Assembly (NCBI GenBank): GCA_002162685.1
Contig: MAAQ01000014.1
Location: 124,001 to 188,000 of the forward strand
Length of the DNA stretch: 64,000 nt
Direction of reading: 5' to 3'
Origin: Flavobacteriales bacterium 33_180_T64
GTDB lineage: Bacteria; Bacteroidota; Bacteroidia; Flavobacteriales; Flavobacteriaceae
Every line of letters begins with the position of its first letter. The stretch's first letter is position 1. This document shows, piece by piece, positions 1-9,335 of the stretch. Under the pieces are notes generated by a model. The model saw only the letters and a list, made by a program, of their open reading frames with translations. It had not been told where the DNA came from and did not search any database. The position numbers were made by a program, and so were the translations under genes.

Positions 1-2
1 AT

Positions 3-1310
3 TTTGGAGCACCTTCTTGTGTGCCAGCTACATCTTTTGAATCGGCAGGAGCAGTGATTGATTCTGATGATATAAAAAAGCTTTTGGCTAGTCCTGATAT
101 TAAATACCTGGCAGAAATGATGAATTATCCAGGTGTTTTATTTGATGATGAAGAGGTGTTAAAAAAAATAGCTTGGGCAAAACATTATAACAAACCTGTT
201 GATGGTCATGCACCAGGTGTTGTTGGTGATGATATAACAAAATATATTAATGCAGGGATTTCAACAGATCATGAGTGTTTTACTTATGAAGAAGGTTTAG
301 AAAAACTTCAAAAAGGTATGAAAATACTTATTAGAGAAGGAAGTGCTGCCAAAAATTTTGAAGCGCTCATTGGTTTGCTGCCAGAACATTTTGAAAATAT
401 AATGTTTTGTAGTGATGATAAGCATCCTGACGATTTAATAATTGATCATATTAATAAGCTATGTGCAAGAGCTGTAGCAAAGGATATTGATGTATTTAAA
501 GTGCTACAAGCGGCTTGTATTAATCCTGTTACGCATTATAATCTCGATGTTGGATTATTACAAGTAGGTGATGCTGCCGATTGTATTGTCGTTAAAGATT
601 TGAAAGATTTTGAAGTCCTTCAAACCTATATCAATGGCGCATTAGTAAGTGAAAATGGGCAGTCTAAATTAAAATCAGTTCCTTTTAAAAATCTAAATAA
701 TTTTTATACCAATAAAAAAGAAATATCCGATTTCAGAATAGATTCTCAAGCAAAAGAAATTAGAGTTATTGAAGCACTTGAAGGACAGTTAGTAACTAAC
801 GAATTAATAGCCTCTACAACACTTTTAGATGGAAATTTGGTGTCAAATACCGAACATGATATTTTAAAAATGACCGTTGTAAATCGTTATAATAATGATC
901 AACCTTCTTTAGCATTTATTAAAAATTTTAAATTGAAAGAAGGTGCCATTGCATCATCAGTTGGTCATGACTCTCATAATATTATTGCTGTAGGTGTTTC
1001 TGACGAAATGATTTGTAAAGCGGTTAATTTAATTATAGAGCATAAAGGCGGTATTTGTGCTGTATCTAATTCCGAAGCAAATATTGTTCCGTTGCCTGTT
1101 GCAGGAATCATGAGTGATAAAGATGGTGAAACCATTGGTAAAGATTATGCAGCATTAGATAAAATAGCAAAACAATTGGGGAGTGATTTAAATGCACCTT
1201 ATATGACACTTTCTTTTATGGCGTTGTTGGTAATTCCTTCTTTGAAATTAAGTGATAAAGGACTGTTTGATGGAAATACGTTTCAGTTCACCTCACTTGA
1301 AGTATCCTAA
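3..1310 (+). CDS. ade: adenine deaminase, 5'-truncated by the window edge
   Basis: This enzyme deaminates adenine to hypoxanthine and ammonia in purine salvage. The reading frame is open from base 3 and begins inside the protein with GAPSCVPAT, a conserved internal stretch of the family, so the true start lies upstream. About 435 residues are visible and the family is near 550-590, so the N-terminal metal-site part (roughly 120-150 residues) is missing. Visible signatures are [17 protein letters not shown] and the C-terminal GGICAV region. A GTG at 21-23 could be mistaken for a start, but it lies within the conserved stretch. The gene is followed after 58 bp by a hydrolase lipoprotein on the same strand. 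Its nucleobase role fits the pyrimidine-degradation operon further along, but the two are not adjacent. Confidence 0.93.
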   Translation, partial: FGAPSCVPATSFESAGAVIDSDDIKKLLASPDIKYLAEMMNYPGVLFDDEEVLKKIAWAKHYNKPVDGHAPGVVGDDITKYINAGISTDHECFTYEEGLEKLQKGMKILIREGSAAKNFEALIGLLPEHFENIMFCSDDKHPDDLIIDHINKLCARAVAKDIDVFKVLQAACINPVTHYNLDVGLLQVGDAADCIVVKDLKDFEVLQTYINGALVSENGQSKLKSVPFKNLNNFYTNKKEISDFRIDSQAKEIRVIEALEGQLVTNELIASTTLLDGNLVSNTEHDILKMTVVNRYNNDQPSLAFIKNFKLKEGAIASSVGHDSHNIIAVGVSDEMICKAVNLIIEHKGGICAVSNSEANIVPLPVAGIMSDKDGETIGKDYAALDKIAKQLGSDLNAPYMTLSFMALLVIPSLKLSDKGLFDGNTFQFTSLEVS

Positions 1311-1368
1311 ATGTTTTCTTTTTAAAATACAGAACACTTATCTTTAAGCTTTAAATAAAACACCAATT

Positions 1369-3255
1369 ATGATTCAAAGAATTTTTATCCTTGCATTTAT
1401 AGTATTAGCCTTTACTAGCTGTAAGAAGGCTGAAATAGAAACAACAACTTCAGTTCTAGACACCGAAGTTAAAAGTACCTATACTAAAGATAATTATACA
1501 AAAAAAGAAGTAATGATTGAGATGCGTGATGGCATCAAATTACACACCACAATTTATACGCCTAAAGACACTTCTAAAACATATCCAATGTTAATGATGC
1601 GTACTCCATATAGCTGTAGACCTTATGGAGAGAAAGAATTTAAAGAAAAAATTAGTCCTAATAAATACCTCATGGAAGAAGGGAATATTGTGGTGTATCA
1701 AGATGTTCGTGGACGCTGGAATAGTGAAGGTGTTTATGATAATATGCGTGCATTTATTCCAAATAAAACAGGAAACCAAATCGATGAAGCTAGCGATACT
1801 TATGATACGATTGAATGGTTAATTAATAATATTGATCATAATAATGGTAATGTTGGAACTTGGGGAATTTCTTATCCTGGTTTTTATGCTACTTATTCTG
1901 TTTTATCTGGACATCCTGCTTTAAAAGCGGCTTCACCTCAAGCCTGTATAGGAGATTTCTATTTTGATGATTTTATTCATAATGGTGCCTTTTTATTAAG
2001 TTATTGGAGAGCAACGTCTGTTTTTGGTTATATGAAAGATACACCTACTAAGGAATCTTGGTATGAATTTCCTGAAATAGGTACTGAAGATCAATACCAA
2101 TTCTTTTTAGATGCAGGACCATTAAGTAATTTAAATGATTACTATGGCGATGATAATGTGTTTTGGAATCAAATAAAAACGCATCCAAACTATGATGAGT
2201 TTTGGGAAAGCAGAGGGATTATTCAACATTTAAAAGATGTAAAACCAGCAACAATGGTAGTTGGTGGTTTATTTGATGCTGAAGATTTGTATGGTCCGTT
2301 TTCAACTTATGAAAGCATCGAAACTAATAGCGATAATTATAATACGGTAGTTTTTGGCCCATGGAGTCATGGCGATTGGGCACGAACAAAAGAGCGTCAA
2401 GTTATAGGTAACATTCACTTTGGTGATGATATTTCTGATTATTTTCAGAAAGAAATAGAGACAAAATTCTTCAATCATTTCTTAAAAGGAGATGCTAATG
2501 GAACAACAGATTTGCCAGAAGCGCATATGTTTGATACAGGAAAGAAGGCATGGGTGAGTTTTGATACTTGGCCTCCCAAAAACACAACAAACGAGAGTTA
2601 TTTTATGCAGCCTTATGAAAAGTTAACACAACGTGCTAATCGTATGGTAGCAACGTCTGATTTTGTAAGTGATCCTAAAAAACCAGTGCCTTATACAGAA
2701 GACATAAAAGTGGTTTTTACACCTAGGAAATTTATGACAGACGACCAACGTTTTGCGGCTAGACGTCCTGATGTTTTGGTATTTGAAACCGAAGCCTTAG
2801 AAACAGATATGACATTAGCTGGAGATATTTTAGCGAAGTTAAATGTAGCCACAACAGGTACTGCTGCTGATTGGATTGTAAAAGTGATCGATGTTTTTCC
2901 TGCAAGTGTTGAAAATACAGACGATGTTCAGGATCATTTAAAACTAAGTAATTATCATATGATGGTGCGAAGTGAAGTGATGCGCGGACGTTTTAGAAAT
3001 AGCATGAGTAATCCTGAACCTTTTGTGCCTAATCAAAAAACAGCTGTGAATTTAAAACTCCAGGATGTATTCCATACGTTTAAAAAAGGACATAAAATCC
3101 AAGTTCAGATACAGAGTACATTTTTTCCATATATAGATATAAATCCGCAAACTTATGTAGATACTATTTTTGAAGCTAAAGCAGAAGATTTTAAAACACA
3201 AACTCATAAAGTGTATAACGATTCGTCTATTGAATTTACAGTATTAAATAATTAA
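1369..3255 (+). CDS. CocE/NonD-family alpha/beta hydrolase (S15-like), lipoprotein
   Basis: Predicted serine hydrolase of the X-Pro dipeptidyl-peptidase / cocaine esterase / glutaryl-7-ACA acylase family, cleaving esters or amides outside the cytoplasm. The N-terminus is a lipoprotein signal with lipobox FTSC, so the protein should be lipid-anchored. The alpha/beta-hydrolase domain carries the nucleophile motif GISYPG with Ser at about residue 168. The acid is probably Asp303 (FDAEDLYG) and the base His334 (GPWSHGDW). The C-terminal 200 residues form the jelly-roll domain typical of the family (TDMTLAGDILAKL). The length of 628 is normal. The substrate cannot be read from the sequence. The gene sits 10 bp upstream of another hydrolase, so the two are likely cotranscribed. 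Confidence 0.9.
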   Translation: MIQRIFILAFIVLAFTSCKKAEIETTTSVLDTEVKSTYTKDNYTKKEVMIEMRDGIKLHTTIYTPKDTSKTYPMLMMRTPYSCRPYGEKEFKEKISPNKYLMEEGNIVVYQDVRGRWNSEGVYDNMRAFIPNKTGNQIDEASDTYDTIEWLINNIDHNNGNVGTWGISYPGFYATYSVLSGHPALKAASPQACIGDFYFDDFIHNGAFLLSYWRATSVFGYMKDTPTKESWYEFPEIGTEDQYQFFLDAGPLSNLNDYYGDDNVFWNQIKTHPNYDEFWESRGIIQHLKDVKPATMVVGGLFDAEDLYGPFSTYESIETNSDNYNTVVFGPWSHGDWARTKERQVIGNIHFGDDISDYFQKEIETKFFNHFLKGDANGTTDLPEAHMFDTGKKAWVSFDTWPPKNTTNESYFMQPYEKLTQRANRMVATSDFVSDPKKPVPYTEDIKVVFTPRKFMTDDQRFAARRPDVLVFETEALETDMTLAGDILAKLNVATTGTAADWIVKVIDVFPASVENTDDVQDHLKLSNYHMMVRSEVMRGRFRNSMSNPEPFVPNQKTAVNLKLQDVFHTFKKGHKIQVQIQSTFFPYIDINPQTYVDTIFEAKAEDFKTQTHKVYNDSSIEFTVLNN

Positions 3256-3265
3256 TAATAATCAA

Positions 3266-4225
3266 ATGCCAATAGTAGAATCTACTTTTAAACCACTATT
3301 TCAATTTAAAAATGGCTTTTTTGCCACGGTATACTCTGGTATATTTAGAAAAGTAAGCGGAGTACTTCAAAAACGTGAACGCATTGAAACAAGAGACCAT
3401 GATTTTCTAGATTTAGATTGGAGTTATTCCGAAGGGAAGTCTGATGCAGTTATCATTTTACTTCACGGATTAGAAGGCCATGCACAGCGACCTTATGTTA
3501 CAGGAACGGCTAAGCTGTTTAATCAAAATGAAGTCGATGCGGTTTGTGTGAATTTTAGAAGTTGTAGTGGTGAGGATAATCGGTTTTATAATAGCTATCA
3601 TTCTGGAGCGACAAACGATTTAGATGATGTCATTCAACATTGTATACAAAAAGGCTATTCAGAAATTTATATCAAAGGGATTAGTATAGGCGGAAATATG
3701 ATACTTAAATATTTAGGCGAAGACAGAGAAATACCTAAGGAAGTTAAATCGGCAATTGCTATTTCTGTACCTGTTCACCTTATAAGTTCCGCTAAAGAAA
3801 TACATAGACTAGCAAATAAACCTTTTGCTATTCGTTTTAAAAAACACTTAGTAGATAAATTAAAAATTAAGATTAAAAATTTCCCAGATCATGTCAGTAT
3901 TGAAGAGATTAGTTCGATAAAAAGCATAAGAGATTTTGATGAGGTGTATACTTCTAGAGCTCATGGGTTTAATGATGCATTAGACTATTATGAGAAATCA
4001 AGTAGCTTGCAGTTTCTAAAAAATATAAAAGTCAAAACCTTAATTATTAATGCGCTCAATGATTCGTTTTTATCTCATGAATGCTATCCTGTAAAAGAGG
4101 CAAAACAAAACGATAAATTATATTTAGAAATGCCTAAGTATGGCGGTCATGTTGGGTTTATTTCAAAAGGCAATATTTATTATAACGAAAAGCGTGCTTT
4201 AGATTTTATTCAGCAGCTTTATTAA
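3266..4225 (+). CDS. YheT-type alpha/beta hydrolase
   Basis: Belongs to the YheT/ABHD1-3 group (COG0429) of alpha/beta hydrolases. The 319-residue protein has the oxyanion stretch LLHGLEGHAQRPYV, the nucleophile elbow GISIGGNM and the C-terminal histidine region GGHVGFI, all typical of the group, so it should be catalytically competent. There is no signal peptide, which implies a cytoplasmic enzyme. It starts 10 bp after the upstream hydrolase lipoprotein, consistent with an operon. Its last codons overlap by 4 bp the end of the transporter on the opposite strand. The physiological substrate of bacterial YheT proteins is not settled. Confidence 0.88.
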   Translation: MPIVESTFKPLFQFKNGFFATVYSGIFRKVSGVLQKRERIETRDHDFLDLDWSYSEGKSDAVIILLHGLEGHAQRPYVTGTAKLFNQNEVDAVCVNFRSCSGEDNRFYNSYHSGATNDLDDVIQHCIQKGYSEIYIKGISIGGNMILKYLGEDREIPKEVKSAIAISVPVHLISSAKEIHRLANKPFAIRFKKHLVDKLKIKIKNFPDHVSIEEISSIKSIRDFDEVYTSRAHGFNDALDYYEKSSSLQFLKNIKVKTLIINALNDSFLSHECYPVKEAKQNDKLYLEMPKYGGHVGFISKGNIYYNEKRALDFIQQLY

Positions 4226-5694
4226 TCACGTATTAATTCCGTTGGAAACCCTTCAATGACAATAGACCAAACTTCAGGAAGTAAAAAATAGACAAACAAA
4301 GTAACGACGATGATGGAGATAATATTCATCACAATACCTTTACTTACCATATCTGGAATTCTCAAATAACCAGATCCAAATACAACTGCATTTGGTGGTG
4401 TAGCTACTGGAAGCATAAAGGCGCATGACGCTGCAACGGCAGCACCAACCATTAATATAAATGGATGAATATCTACAGTTAAAGCCATAGGTGCCAAAAC
4501 TGGTAATAGCATAGCTGTGGTTGCAAGATTAGATGTGATTTCGGTTAAAAAGTTAACTGCAGCAACAAGCAATAGAATTAGCAAAATGGTAGAAATACCA
4601 GCAAATAAAGTCATCTGACTGCCAATCCATTCCGCCAATCCACTAGTCTCAAAACCCTTTGCTAAAGCCATTCCACCACCAAAAAGTAAAATAATTCCCC
4701 AAGGTAATTTTACAGCATCGTCCCAATTTATAATGCGTTCTTTCTTGTTCCTTGATGGGATTAAAAATAAAATAATGGCAAAAAAGACCGCTATAATAGT
4801 ATCATCGAGCGCAGGAAGAAATCCTTTTAATAAAAAGGAACGTGTGATCCAGCAAAATGCTGTTAATCCAAAAATGAAAGCCACAATTTTTTCTTCATAA
4901 CCAATAGTTCCAAGGGTTTTTAGAAGTCGTTTTATTTCTTGTTTTCCACCAGGAAATTCGGTTTGTTTAAATGTAAATGCAAAACGCGTGAGGTAGTTCC
5001 AACAGATAAAAAGAAGAAGCATAGAAATAGGAAACCCAAAAATAAACCACTGTGAAAACGTGATTTCATAGCCGTAAATATCAGAAATAACACCAGCTAA
5101 AACTAAATTTGGAGGCGTACCAATTAGAGTTCCAATACCACCAATAGAAGCACTATAAGCAATGGCTAACATTAATGCTTTTCCAAAAATCTGATTTTCG
5201 TTTTCTATAGTATTTGGGTTGTCTTTTAATTGTTTAATTATCGCAATTCCAATAGGAAGCATCATTACAGAGGTTGCAGTATTAGAGATCCACATCGATA
5301 AAAATGCTGTTGCTATCATAAAGCCAAGTATGATTTTTCTAACATCGCTACCTATTATATTAATAATATTAAGAGCAATACGTTTGTGGAGGTTCCATTT
5401 TTCGATAGCGATTGCGATGATAAAACCACCTAAATATAGAAATACATATTTGTGACCAAAAGAACTCGTTGTTGAAGGTAAATCTAAGCCTCCTGATAAT
5501 GGAAATAAAATAATGGGAAGTAAAGCGGTTACGGCGATTGGTATAGCTTCGGTAATCCACCAAATAGCAATCCAAACTGTTGACGCTAGTATCGCATTGG
5601 CTTGTGGTGATAACCCTTCAGGTTTAAAAAATAAAATGATTAAAGTAAAGAGTGTCGGTCCTAAAACCAAACCAATCCGTTTTGTGAGAGTCAT
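4222..5694 (-). CDS. DASS/SLC13-family sodium:anion (dicarboxylate) symporter
   Basis: Inner-membrane secondary transporter of the divalent anion:Na+ symporter family, probably taking up C4-dicarboxylates or related anions. The 490-residue protein is hydrophobic throughout, with about 11-12 predicted membrane segments. It carries both signature SNT/SNL repeats that form the sodium and substrate site in VcINDY: SNTATSVMMLP at about 137-147 and SNLATTAMLLP near residue 390. It is transcribed on the minus strand, divergently from the 5873 operon and convergently with the YheT-like gene. The substrate specificity is not determinable here. Confidence 0.9.
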   Translation of the reverse strand: MTLTKRIGLVLGPTLFTLIILFFKPEGLSPQANAILASTVWIAIWWITEAIPIAVTALLPIILFPLSGGLDLPSTTSSFGHKYVFLYLGGFIIAIAIEKWNLHKRIALNIINIIGSDVRKIILGFMIATAFLSMWISNTATSVMMLPIGIAIIKQLKDNPNTIENENQIFGKALMLAIAYSASIGGIGTLIGTPPNLVLAGVISDIYGYEITFSQWFIFGFPISMLLLFICWNYLTRFAFTFKQTEFPGGKQEIKRLLKTLGTIGYEEKIVAFIFGLTAFCWITRSFLLKGFLPALDDTIIAVFFAIILFLIPSRNKKERIINWDDAVKLPWGIILLFGGGMALAKGFETSGLAEWIGSQMTLFAGISTILLILLLVAAVNFLTEITSNLATTAMLLPVLAPMALTVDIHPFILMVGAAVAASCAFMLPVATPPNAVVFGSGYLRIPDMVSKGIVMNIISIIVVTLFVYFLLPEVWSIVIEGFPTELIRD

Positions 5695-5788
5695 AGCTAT
5701 GATACATTTGGGAAACTAAGATATAAATTTAAGAGAGTATGAAGTGATTTTAGCCAAATATTAAATTTTGAATAAGCACTATTTTCAG

Positions 5789-5818
5789 TTTGATTTTGTA
5801 AAACTTTTCGTAAATTTA
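5789..5818 (+). promoter_or_regulatory. candidate Bacteroidetes sigma-A promoter for the 5873 operon
   Basis: TTTG at 5789-5792 and TAAATTTA at 5811-5818 are separated by 18 bp. This is close to the TTTG-N19-TAnnTTTG consensus, with one mismatch in the last base of the -7 box. It lies about 55 bp before the start codon at 5873. Confidence 0.45.
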
Positions 5819-5872
5819 AATTCTCCCTAAGAATACTAATTAATAGATTTATTAATCTTTAAAACATTACAT

Positions 5873-6694
5873 ATGAAAACTATTAATGCTATTAGTGGTA
5901 TCGCTTTACATTATGCTAGATTACCACAACATCCTTACGGAACGCCAGGAAAATTGCATAATTTCAAAGTAGAAGACAATTTTTTAACAGTGCTAGAAGC
6001 TGCTTTTGATGACATATTTGCAAATTGTCCTTTAGGAAAGCCAAATATTATTACAAGTGCAGGAATTTTAGTTAATAAAGCTGGTCAGCACGGTCTAGGA
6101 AAAGCTTTTGATTTAGATGCTATATTTTGGAATGACCGTCAGTTGGTGACTAATAATTTTGTTCATCAAAAAGAATTGTATTTAGGAATTGAATCTTTTC
6201 TTCGGAAACATTTTGGAATTGTTCTTAATCATTTGTATCCTAATCATGCAGACCATTGGCATATTGATACTAGTGTTAATGTTGATTATCACGAGTCATC
6301 TCAATCTGAAACACTTTACCTTCAAATGGTTCTTAAATATATTTATGGAAAGCCCGTAATTATTGACGGAATTTCTGGTCCGCAAACCCGAAGCTTTACA
6401 AAAACGGTTTTTGATAGATTGCATATTCCAACACCTATAACAACTAAAGTTAACTATTTGCAATTTTTAGATCTTACAGGCAGAATTGCTTTTAAACTTA
6501 GTCAAGAAAAGGTAACACCATTACAGCTTCTTGAAAACCTGGAAACTATTGTAGAACATTTACCAATGAGTAGTAAGCATGAAGTGAGTCAAGCGCTAAA
6601 CTCGTTTTTGATTCATGATGATACATCAACATGGCTTAACGGAATTACTAATAATCACGATTTAGAATCGATTATAGATAGTGTAGTTATATAA
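5873..6694 (+). CDS. M15-like (D-Ala-D-Ala carboxypeptidase/extensin-like) zinc peptidase with PG-binding-like tail
   Basis: The N-terminal half carries the zinc layout of the M15/Extensin-C fold: His73 and Asp80 in GQHGLGKAFDLD (H-x6-D) and the H-x-H pair His128/His130 in HADHWHIDT. These point to a peptidase that could cut peptidoglycan stem peptides. Residues about 145-185 contain GISGPQTRSFTK, resembling a peptidoglycan-binding type 1 repeat. The protein is 273 residues long and lacks a signal peptide, so it acts in the cytoplasm or is released by another route, as phage-type endolysins are. It is the first of four closely spaced plus-strand genes (lipoprotein, small protein, amidohydrolase). 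I cannot assign the physiological role. Confidence 0.6.
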   Translation: MKTINAISGIALHYARLPQHPYGTPGKLHNFKVEDNFLTVLEAAFDDIFANCPLGKPNIITSAGILVNKAGQHGLGKAFDLDAIFWNDRQLVTNNFVHQKELYLGIESFLRKHFGIVLNHLYPNHADHWHIDTSVNVDYHESSQSETLYLQMVLKYIYGKPVIIDGISGPQTRSFTKTVFDRLHIPTPITTKVNYLQFLDLTGRIAFKLSQEKVTPLQLLENLETIVEHLPMSSKHEVSQALNSFLIHDDTSTWLNGITNNHDLESIIDSVVI

Positions 6695-6714
6695 TTAATA
6701 ATGATATTTAAATT

Positions 6715-7221
6715 ATGAAAATTTTAAAATTTCATCACATCACAAAATTTAGAAAACAATTTTTTCTTCGGAAAATGCTAATTACATTTACTGTATTAGC
6801 TTCGGTTTGTTTATCCTGTGAAAGTTTGAAAACAGCTGTATTTGATCAATATTCGTATCAGCAAGCAATTTCTATTAAGGTTGAAGGATTGCATCTTATG
6901 GATGAAGCAACACAGTCGTATAATACTTTTGAAGTAGAAGTAGAGGAATTGCTGTTAGAACTTGAAAAAATGGTTGAATACGAAAAGAACAAACCTAATA
7001 ATGTCGTTACGTTTTCTATGTGGAATACTATAGCGAATAAAGACAAAAATCTTTTAGCTGGTTTTTTTAAACGATGGAAAACAGATGATCAACTTTCTGC
7101 TGCGTTTACAAGAGAAGCAAAGCAACAAGTTAGTGAGGCTTTAGATTTGATTATTAAGTATGAAGCTCAAAAAAATACAGCTAATGAGAATAATATTCTC
7201 AATTTTTTAACCAATAATTAA
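6715..7221 (+). CDS. hypothetical lipoprotein
   Basis: I do not recognise this 168-residue protein. A hydrophobic stretch followed by LSC (about residues 21-34) looks like a lipoprotein signal with the cysteine at about 34. The 20 residues before it are unusually long and basic, so the ATG at 6775 is an alternative start that would give a standard signal peptide. The remainder is charged and probably mostly helical, with no domain I can name. It starts 20 bp after the M15-like gene and ends 9 bp before the next gene, so it is an operon member and probably works with those two proteins. Confidence 0.6.
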   Translation: MKILKFHHITKFRKQFFLRKMLITFTVLASVCLSCESLKTAVFDQYSYQQAISIKVEGLHLMDEATQSYNTFEVEVEELLLELEKMVEYEKNKPNNVVTFSMWNTIANKDKNLLAGFFKRWKTDDQLSAAFTREAKQQVSEALDLIIKYEAQKNTANENNILNFLTNN

Positions 7222-7230
7222 TTTTAGATT

Positions 7231-7554
7231 ATGGATATTGAAGCATTAATAAAACTTCTTAAAGACGAATTAATTAAGGTTTTAGGAGAAAGTTATAAGG
7301 ACTATAAAACTGAAACTAAAAGGGATATTGAAGCGTTTTTAGAAATCTCTAAAGGAAAATTAGCACGCTGGACAGGACTTTTGGAAGCAGGAGAATTAAC
7401 ACCAAAAGATTATGAATGGTTATTGAAAAGCCAAAAAGACCTATTGTTACTTAATGCATTATATCAAGCAGGAGTTTCAAAATTAAGACTTGGACATTTA
7501 AAAAATAAAATTATTAAAACCATTGTAAACACAGTTCTTACTGTTGTGATTTAA
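7231..7554 (+). CDS. hypothetical small protein
   Basis: Unrecognised 107-residue protein, predicted helical and without a signal peptide. The first 70 residues are charged, with a Lys/Asp/Glu-rich pattern. The C-terminal 35 residues end in a short hydrophobic run (IIKTIVNTVLTVVI) that could be a membrane-associating tail. The tight spacing (9 bp after the lipoprotein gene, 7 bp before the amidohydrolase gene) argues that it is a real gene in the same operon. No function can be stated. Confidence 0.6.
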   Translation: MDIEALIKLLKDELIKVLGESYKDYKTETKRDIEAFLEISKGKLARWTGLLEAGELTPKDYEWLLKSQKDLLLLNALYQAGVSKLRLGHLKNKIIKTIVNTVLTVVI

Positions 7555-7561
7555 ATCGCCT

Positions 7562-9067
7562 ATGGAACATGAAATAGAGTTGGAGAAAGCTTCAAATGCC
7601 AATACACCTAAGCACTATACAGTTTATAATTGTCATACACATACATTTACTATAGATCATGTGCCAAACAATTTTGGAAAAAAAGTAATGCCAGTTTTGT
7701 ATCAGGTAATTACGATGAAAGTAGTGAAGTGGTTTTATTTGAATCTAACGTATAGAAATAATAATTACAAACGGTTTTTACATAAATGTCATAAAGTAAA
7801 ACATACCTTTCTTGATATTTTAAAGTTCACACGCGTATTATATTGGTTATATACCTTGATTTTATTTTTTTGTAATTGGTTGTTTAAAATGCTTGTTAAT
7901 TTTTTAGCATTAGGCAATCTTTTTAGTGCGCAAAGTAAAGCTGCATTTAAGCGTTTTACAACAATAGGACGTTATGCAACGTATAGTAAATCTGGACAGC
8001 GTAAAGTGTTTGATTTGTTAGAAAAAACCTATGATGCCAATACCAAATTTGTGGTCTTGCCAATGGACATGGATTATATGGAAGCAGGGAAACCTATTGC
8101 AAACTATATGCAACAGCTAGAAGAACTTCTAAAAGTTACAAGCAATAACAAAGGTCAAATACTACCATTTGTGTTTGCCGATCCCAGACGTATTGTAGAT
8201 CCAAAAATTAATATTGACGGATTTTCGTATCAAAACTATATGAAACGCAAGTTGTCTAAACAGCATTTTCATGGCATCAAATTGTATCCTGCTTTAGGCT
8301 ATTTTCCGTTTGATAAAGATTTAATAGAGACCTATAAATTTGCTCAAGAGCATCAAATTCCAATTACGACGCATTGTATTGAAGGCACTGTGTTTTTTAG
8401 AGGAAAAAAGAATAAAGAATGGAATCATCATCCCATTTTAAAATACACGAAGAAAAAAAAGGAAGGGCCAATTCCTATGCCTTTGCCACAGACAAAAAAC
8501 TACGATTTTACAACTAATTTTTCTCATCCGTTAAATTACCATTGTTTGTTAGATAAAGATCTATTAAGTAGTTATTTAGGAGAAGATGTCGATTTGAGTA
8601 AGCTTAAAATTTGTTTGGCGCATTTTGGAGGCAGTAAAGAATGGAAGCGTTACACAGAAGACAATTGGAATAATTATAATAACAATATCTCGCACAGTTC
8701 TAGAGATAAATATTTTAATCAGAAAATTAAAAACACACTCAATCATGGGAGTACTAGAACTATTTGGTGGAATGCGAGTTGGCTCTCGATAATTTATGAT
8801 TTAATGATTCAATATGAAGGTGTATATACAGATATCAGCTTTATTATTTTTAATGAAGAGTTATTCCCTTTGCTGAAATATCTTCTACAAGATGATAAGG
8901 TAAAACATAAGATTCTCTTTGGAACCGATTATTATGTTGTAGCTCAAAAGAATACAGAAAAAGCACTGTTTCAAAATCTACGAAGTTATATTGGAGAAGA
9001 TCTATTTTATATGATTAGTCATACTAACGCTAAGCAGTTTTTGAGTACAAGTTGGAAGTCTTATTGA
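7562..9067 (+). CDS. amidohydrolase-fold metal-dependent hydrolase with a hydrophobic insertion
   Basis: TIM-barrel metal hydrolase of the amidohydrolase-2 type. The H-x-H metal motif is in YNCHTHTFT (about residues 23-27). Later barrel signatures are FHGIKLYPALG, TTHCIEG, CLAHFGG and the terminal FGTDYY with the catalytic Asp. Between the first and second barrel strands lies an insertion of about 100 residues. It includes a strongly hydrophobic stretch (LYWLYTLILFFCNWLFKML), which is unusual for a soluble barrel and suggests membrane association. This is the last gene of the 5873-9067 operon. The substrate is unknown; a role with the cell-wall peptidase is only suggested by context. Confidence 0.72.
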   Translation: MEHEIELEKASNANTPKHYTVYNCHTHTFTIDHVPNNFGKKVMPVLYQVITMKVVKWFYLNLTYRNNNYKRFLHKCHKVKHTFLDILKFTRVLYWLYTLILFFCNWLFKMLVNFLALGNLFSAQSKAAFKRFTTIGRYATYSKSGQRKVFDLLEKTYDANTKFVVLPMDMDYMEAGKPIANYMQQLEELLKVTSNNKGQILPFVFADPRRIVDPKINIDGFSYQNYMKRKLSKQHFHGIKLYPALGYFPFDKDLIETYKFAQEHQIPITTHCIEGTVFFRGKKNKEWNHHPILKYTKKKKEGPIPMPLPQTKNYDFTTNFSHPLNYHCLLDKDLLSSYLGEDVDLSKLKICLAHFGGSKEWKRYTEDNWNNYNNNISHSSRDKYFNQKIKNTLNHGSTRTIWWNASWLSIIYDLMIQYEGVYTDISFIIFNEELFPLLKYLLQDDKVKHKILFGTDYYVVAQKNTEKALFQNLRSYIGEDLFYMISHTNAKQFLSTSWKSY

Positions 9068-9229
9068 TTTCTTTTTGAAATGAAATTCTAATCACAAAGA
9101 ATTAATTTCTATGCTTAAATTGGTTTCAGATAAGTTTAATAGTTAGGCGTAAAAAAAACGCATCCTACAATTACATCGTATATGAATTGCTGATTTCATA
9201 ATCAAAAAGTTAATATAATATATATTTCA

Positions 9230-9237
9230 TATATTTG
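9230..9237 (+). promoter_or_regulatory. -7 box (TATATTTG) of the pyrimidine operon
   Basis: TATATTTG matches the Bacteroidetes -7 consensus TAnnTTTG exactly. It lies about 100 bp before the first gene of the catabolic operon, in a 268-bp intergenic stretch. No convincing TTTG -33 element is seen at the expected distance. The rest of the stretch (9068-9335) contains only an imperfect AT-rich inverted repeat near 9078-9112. Confidence 0.4.
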
Positions 9238-9335
9238 AATTAGAATGCAATTGGAAATCATCAATTATATGATATAACCTCTAAGGCATTCTTATTTTTT
9301 TGTTCAAATATTAATACTATTAATTTGATAACTTG

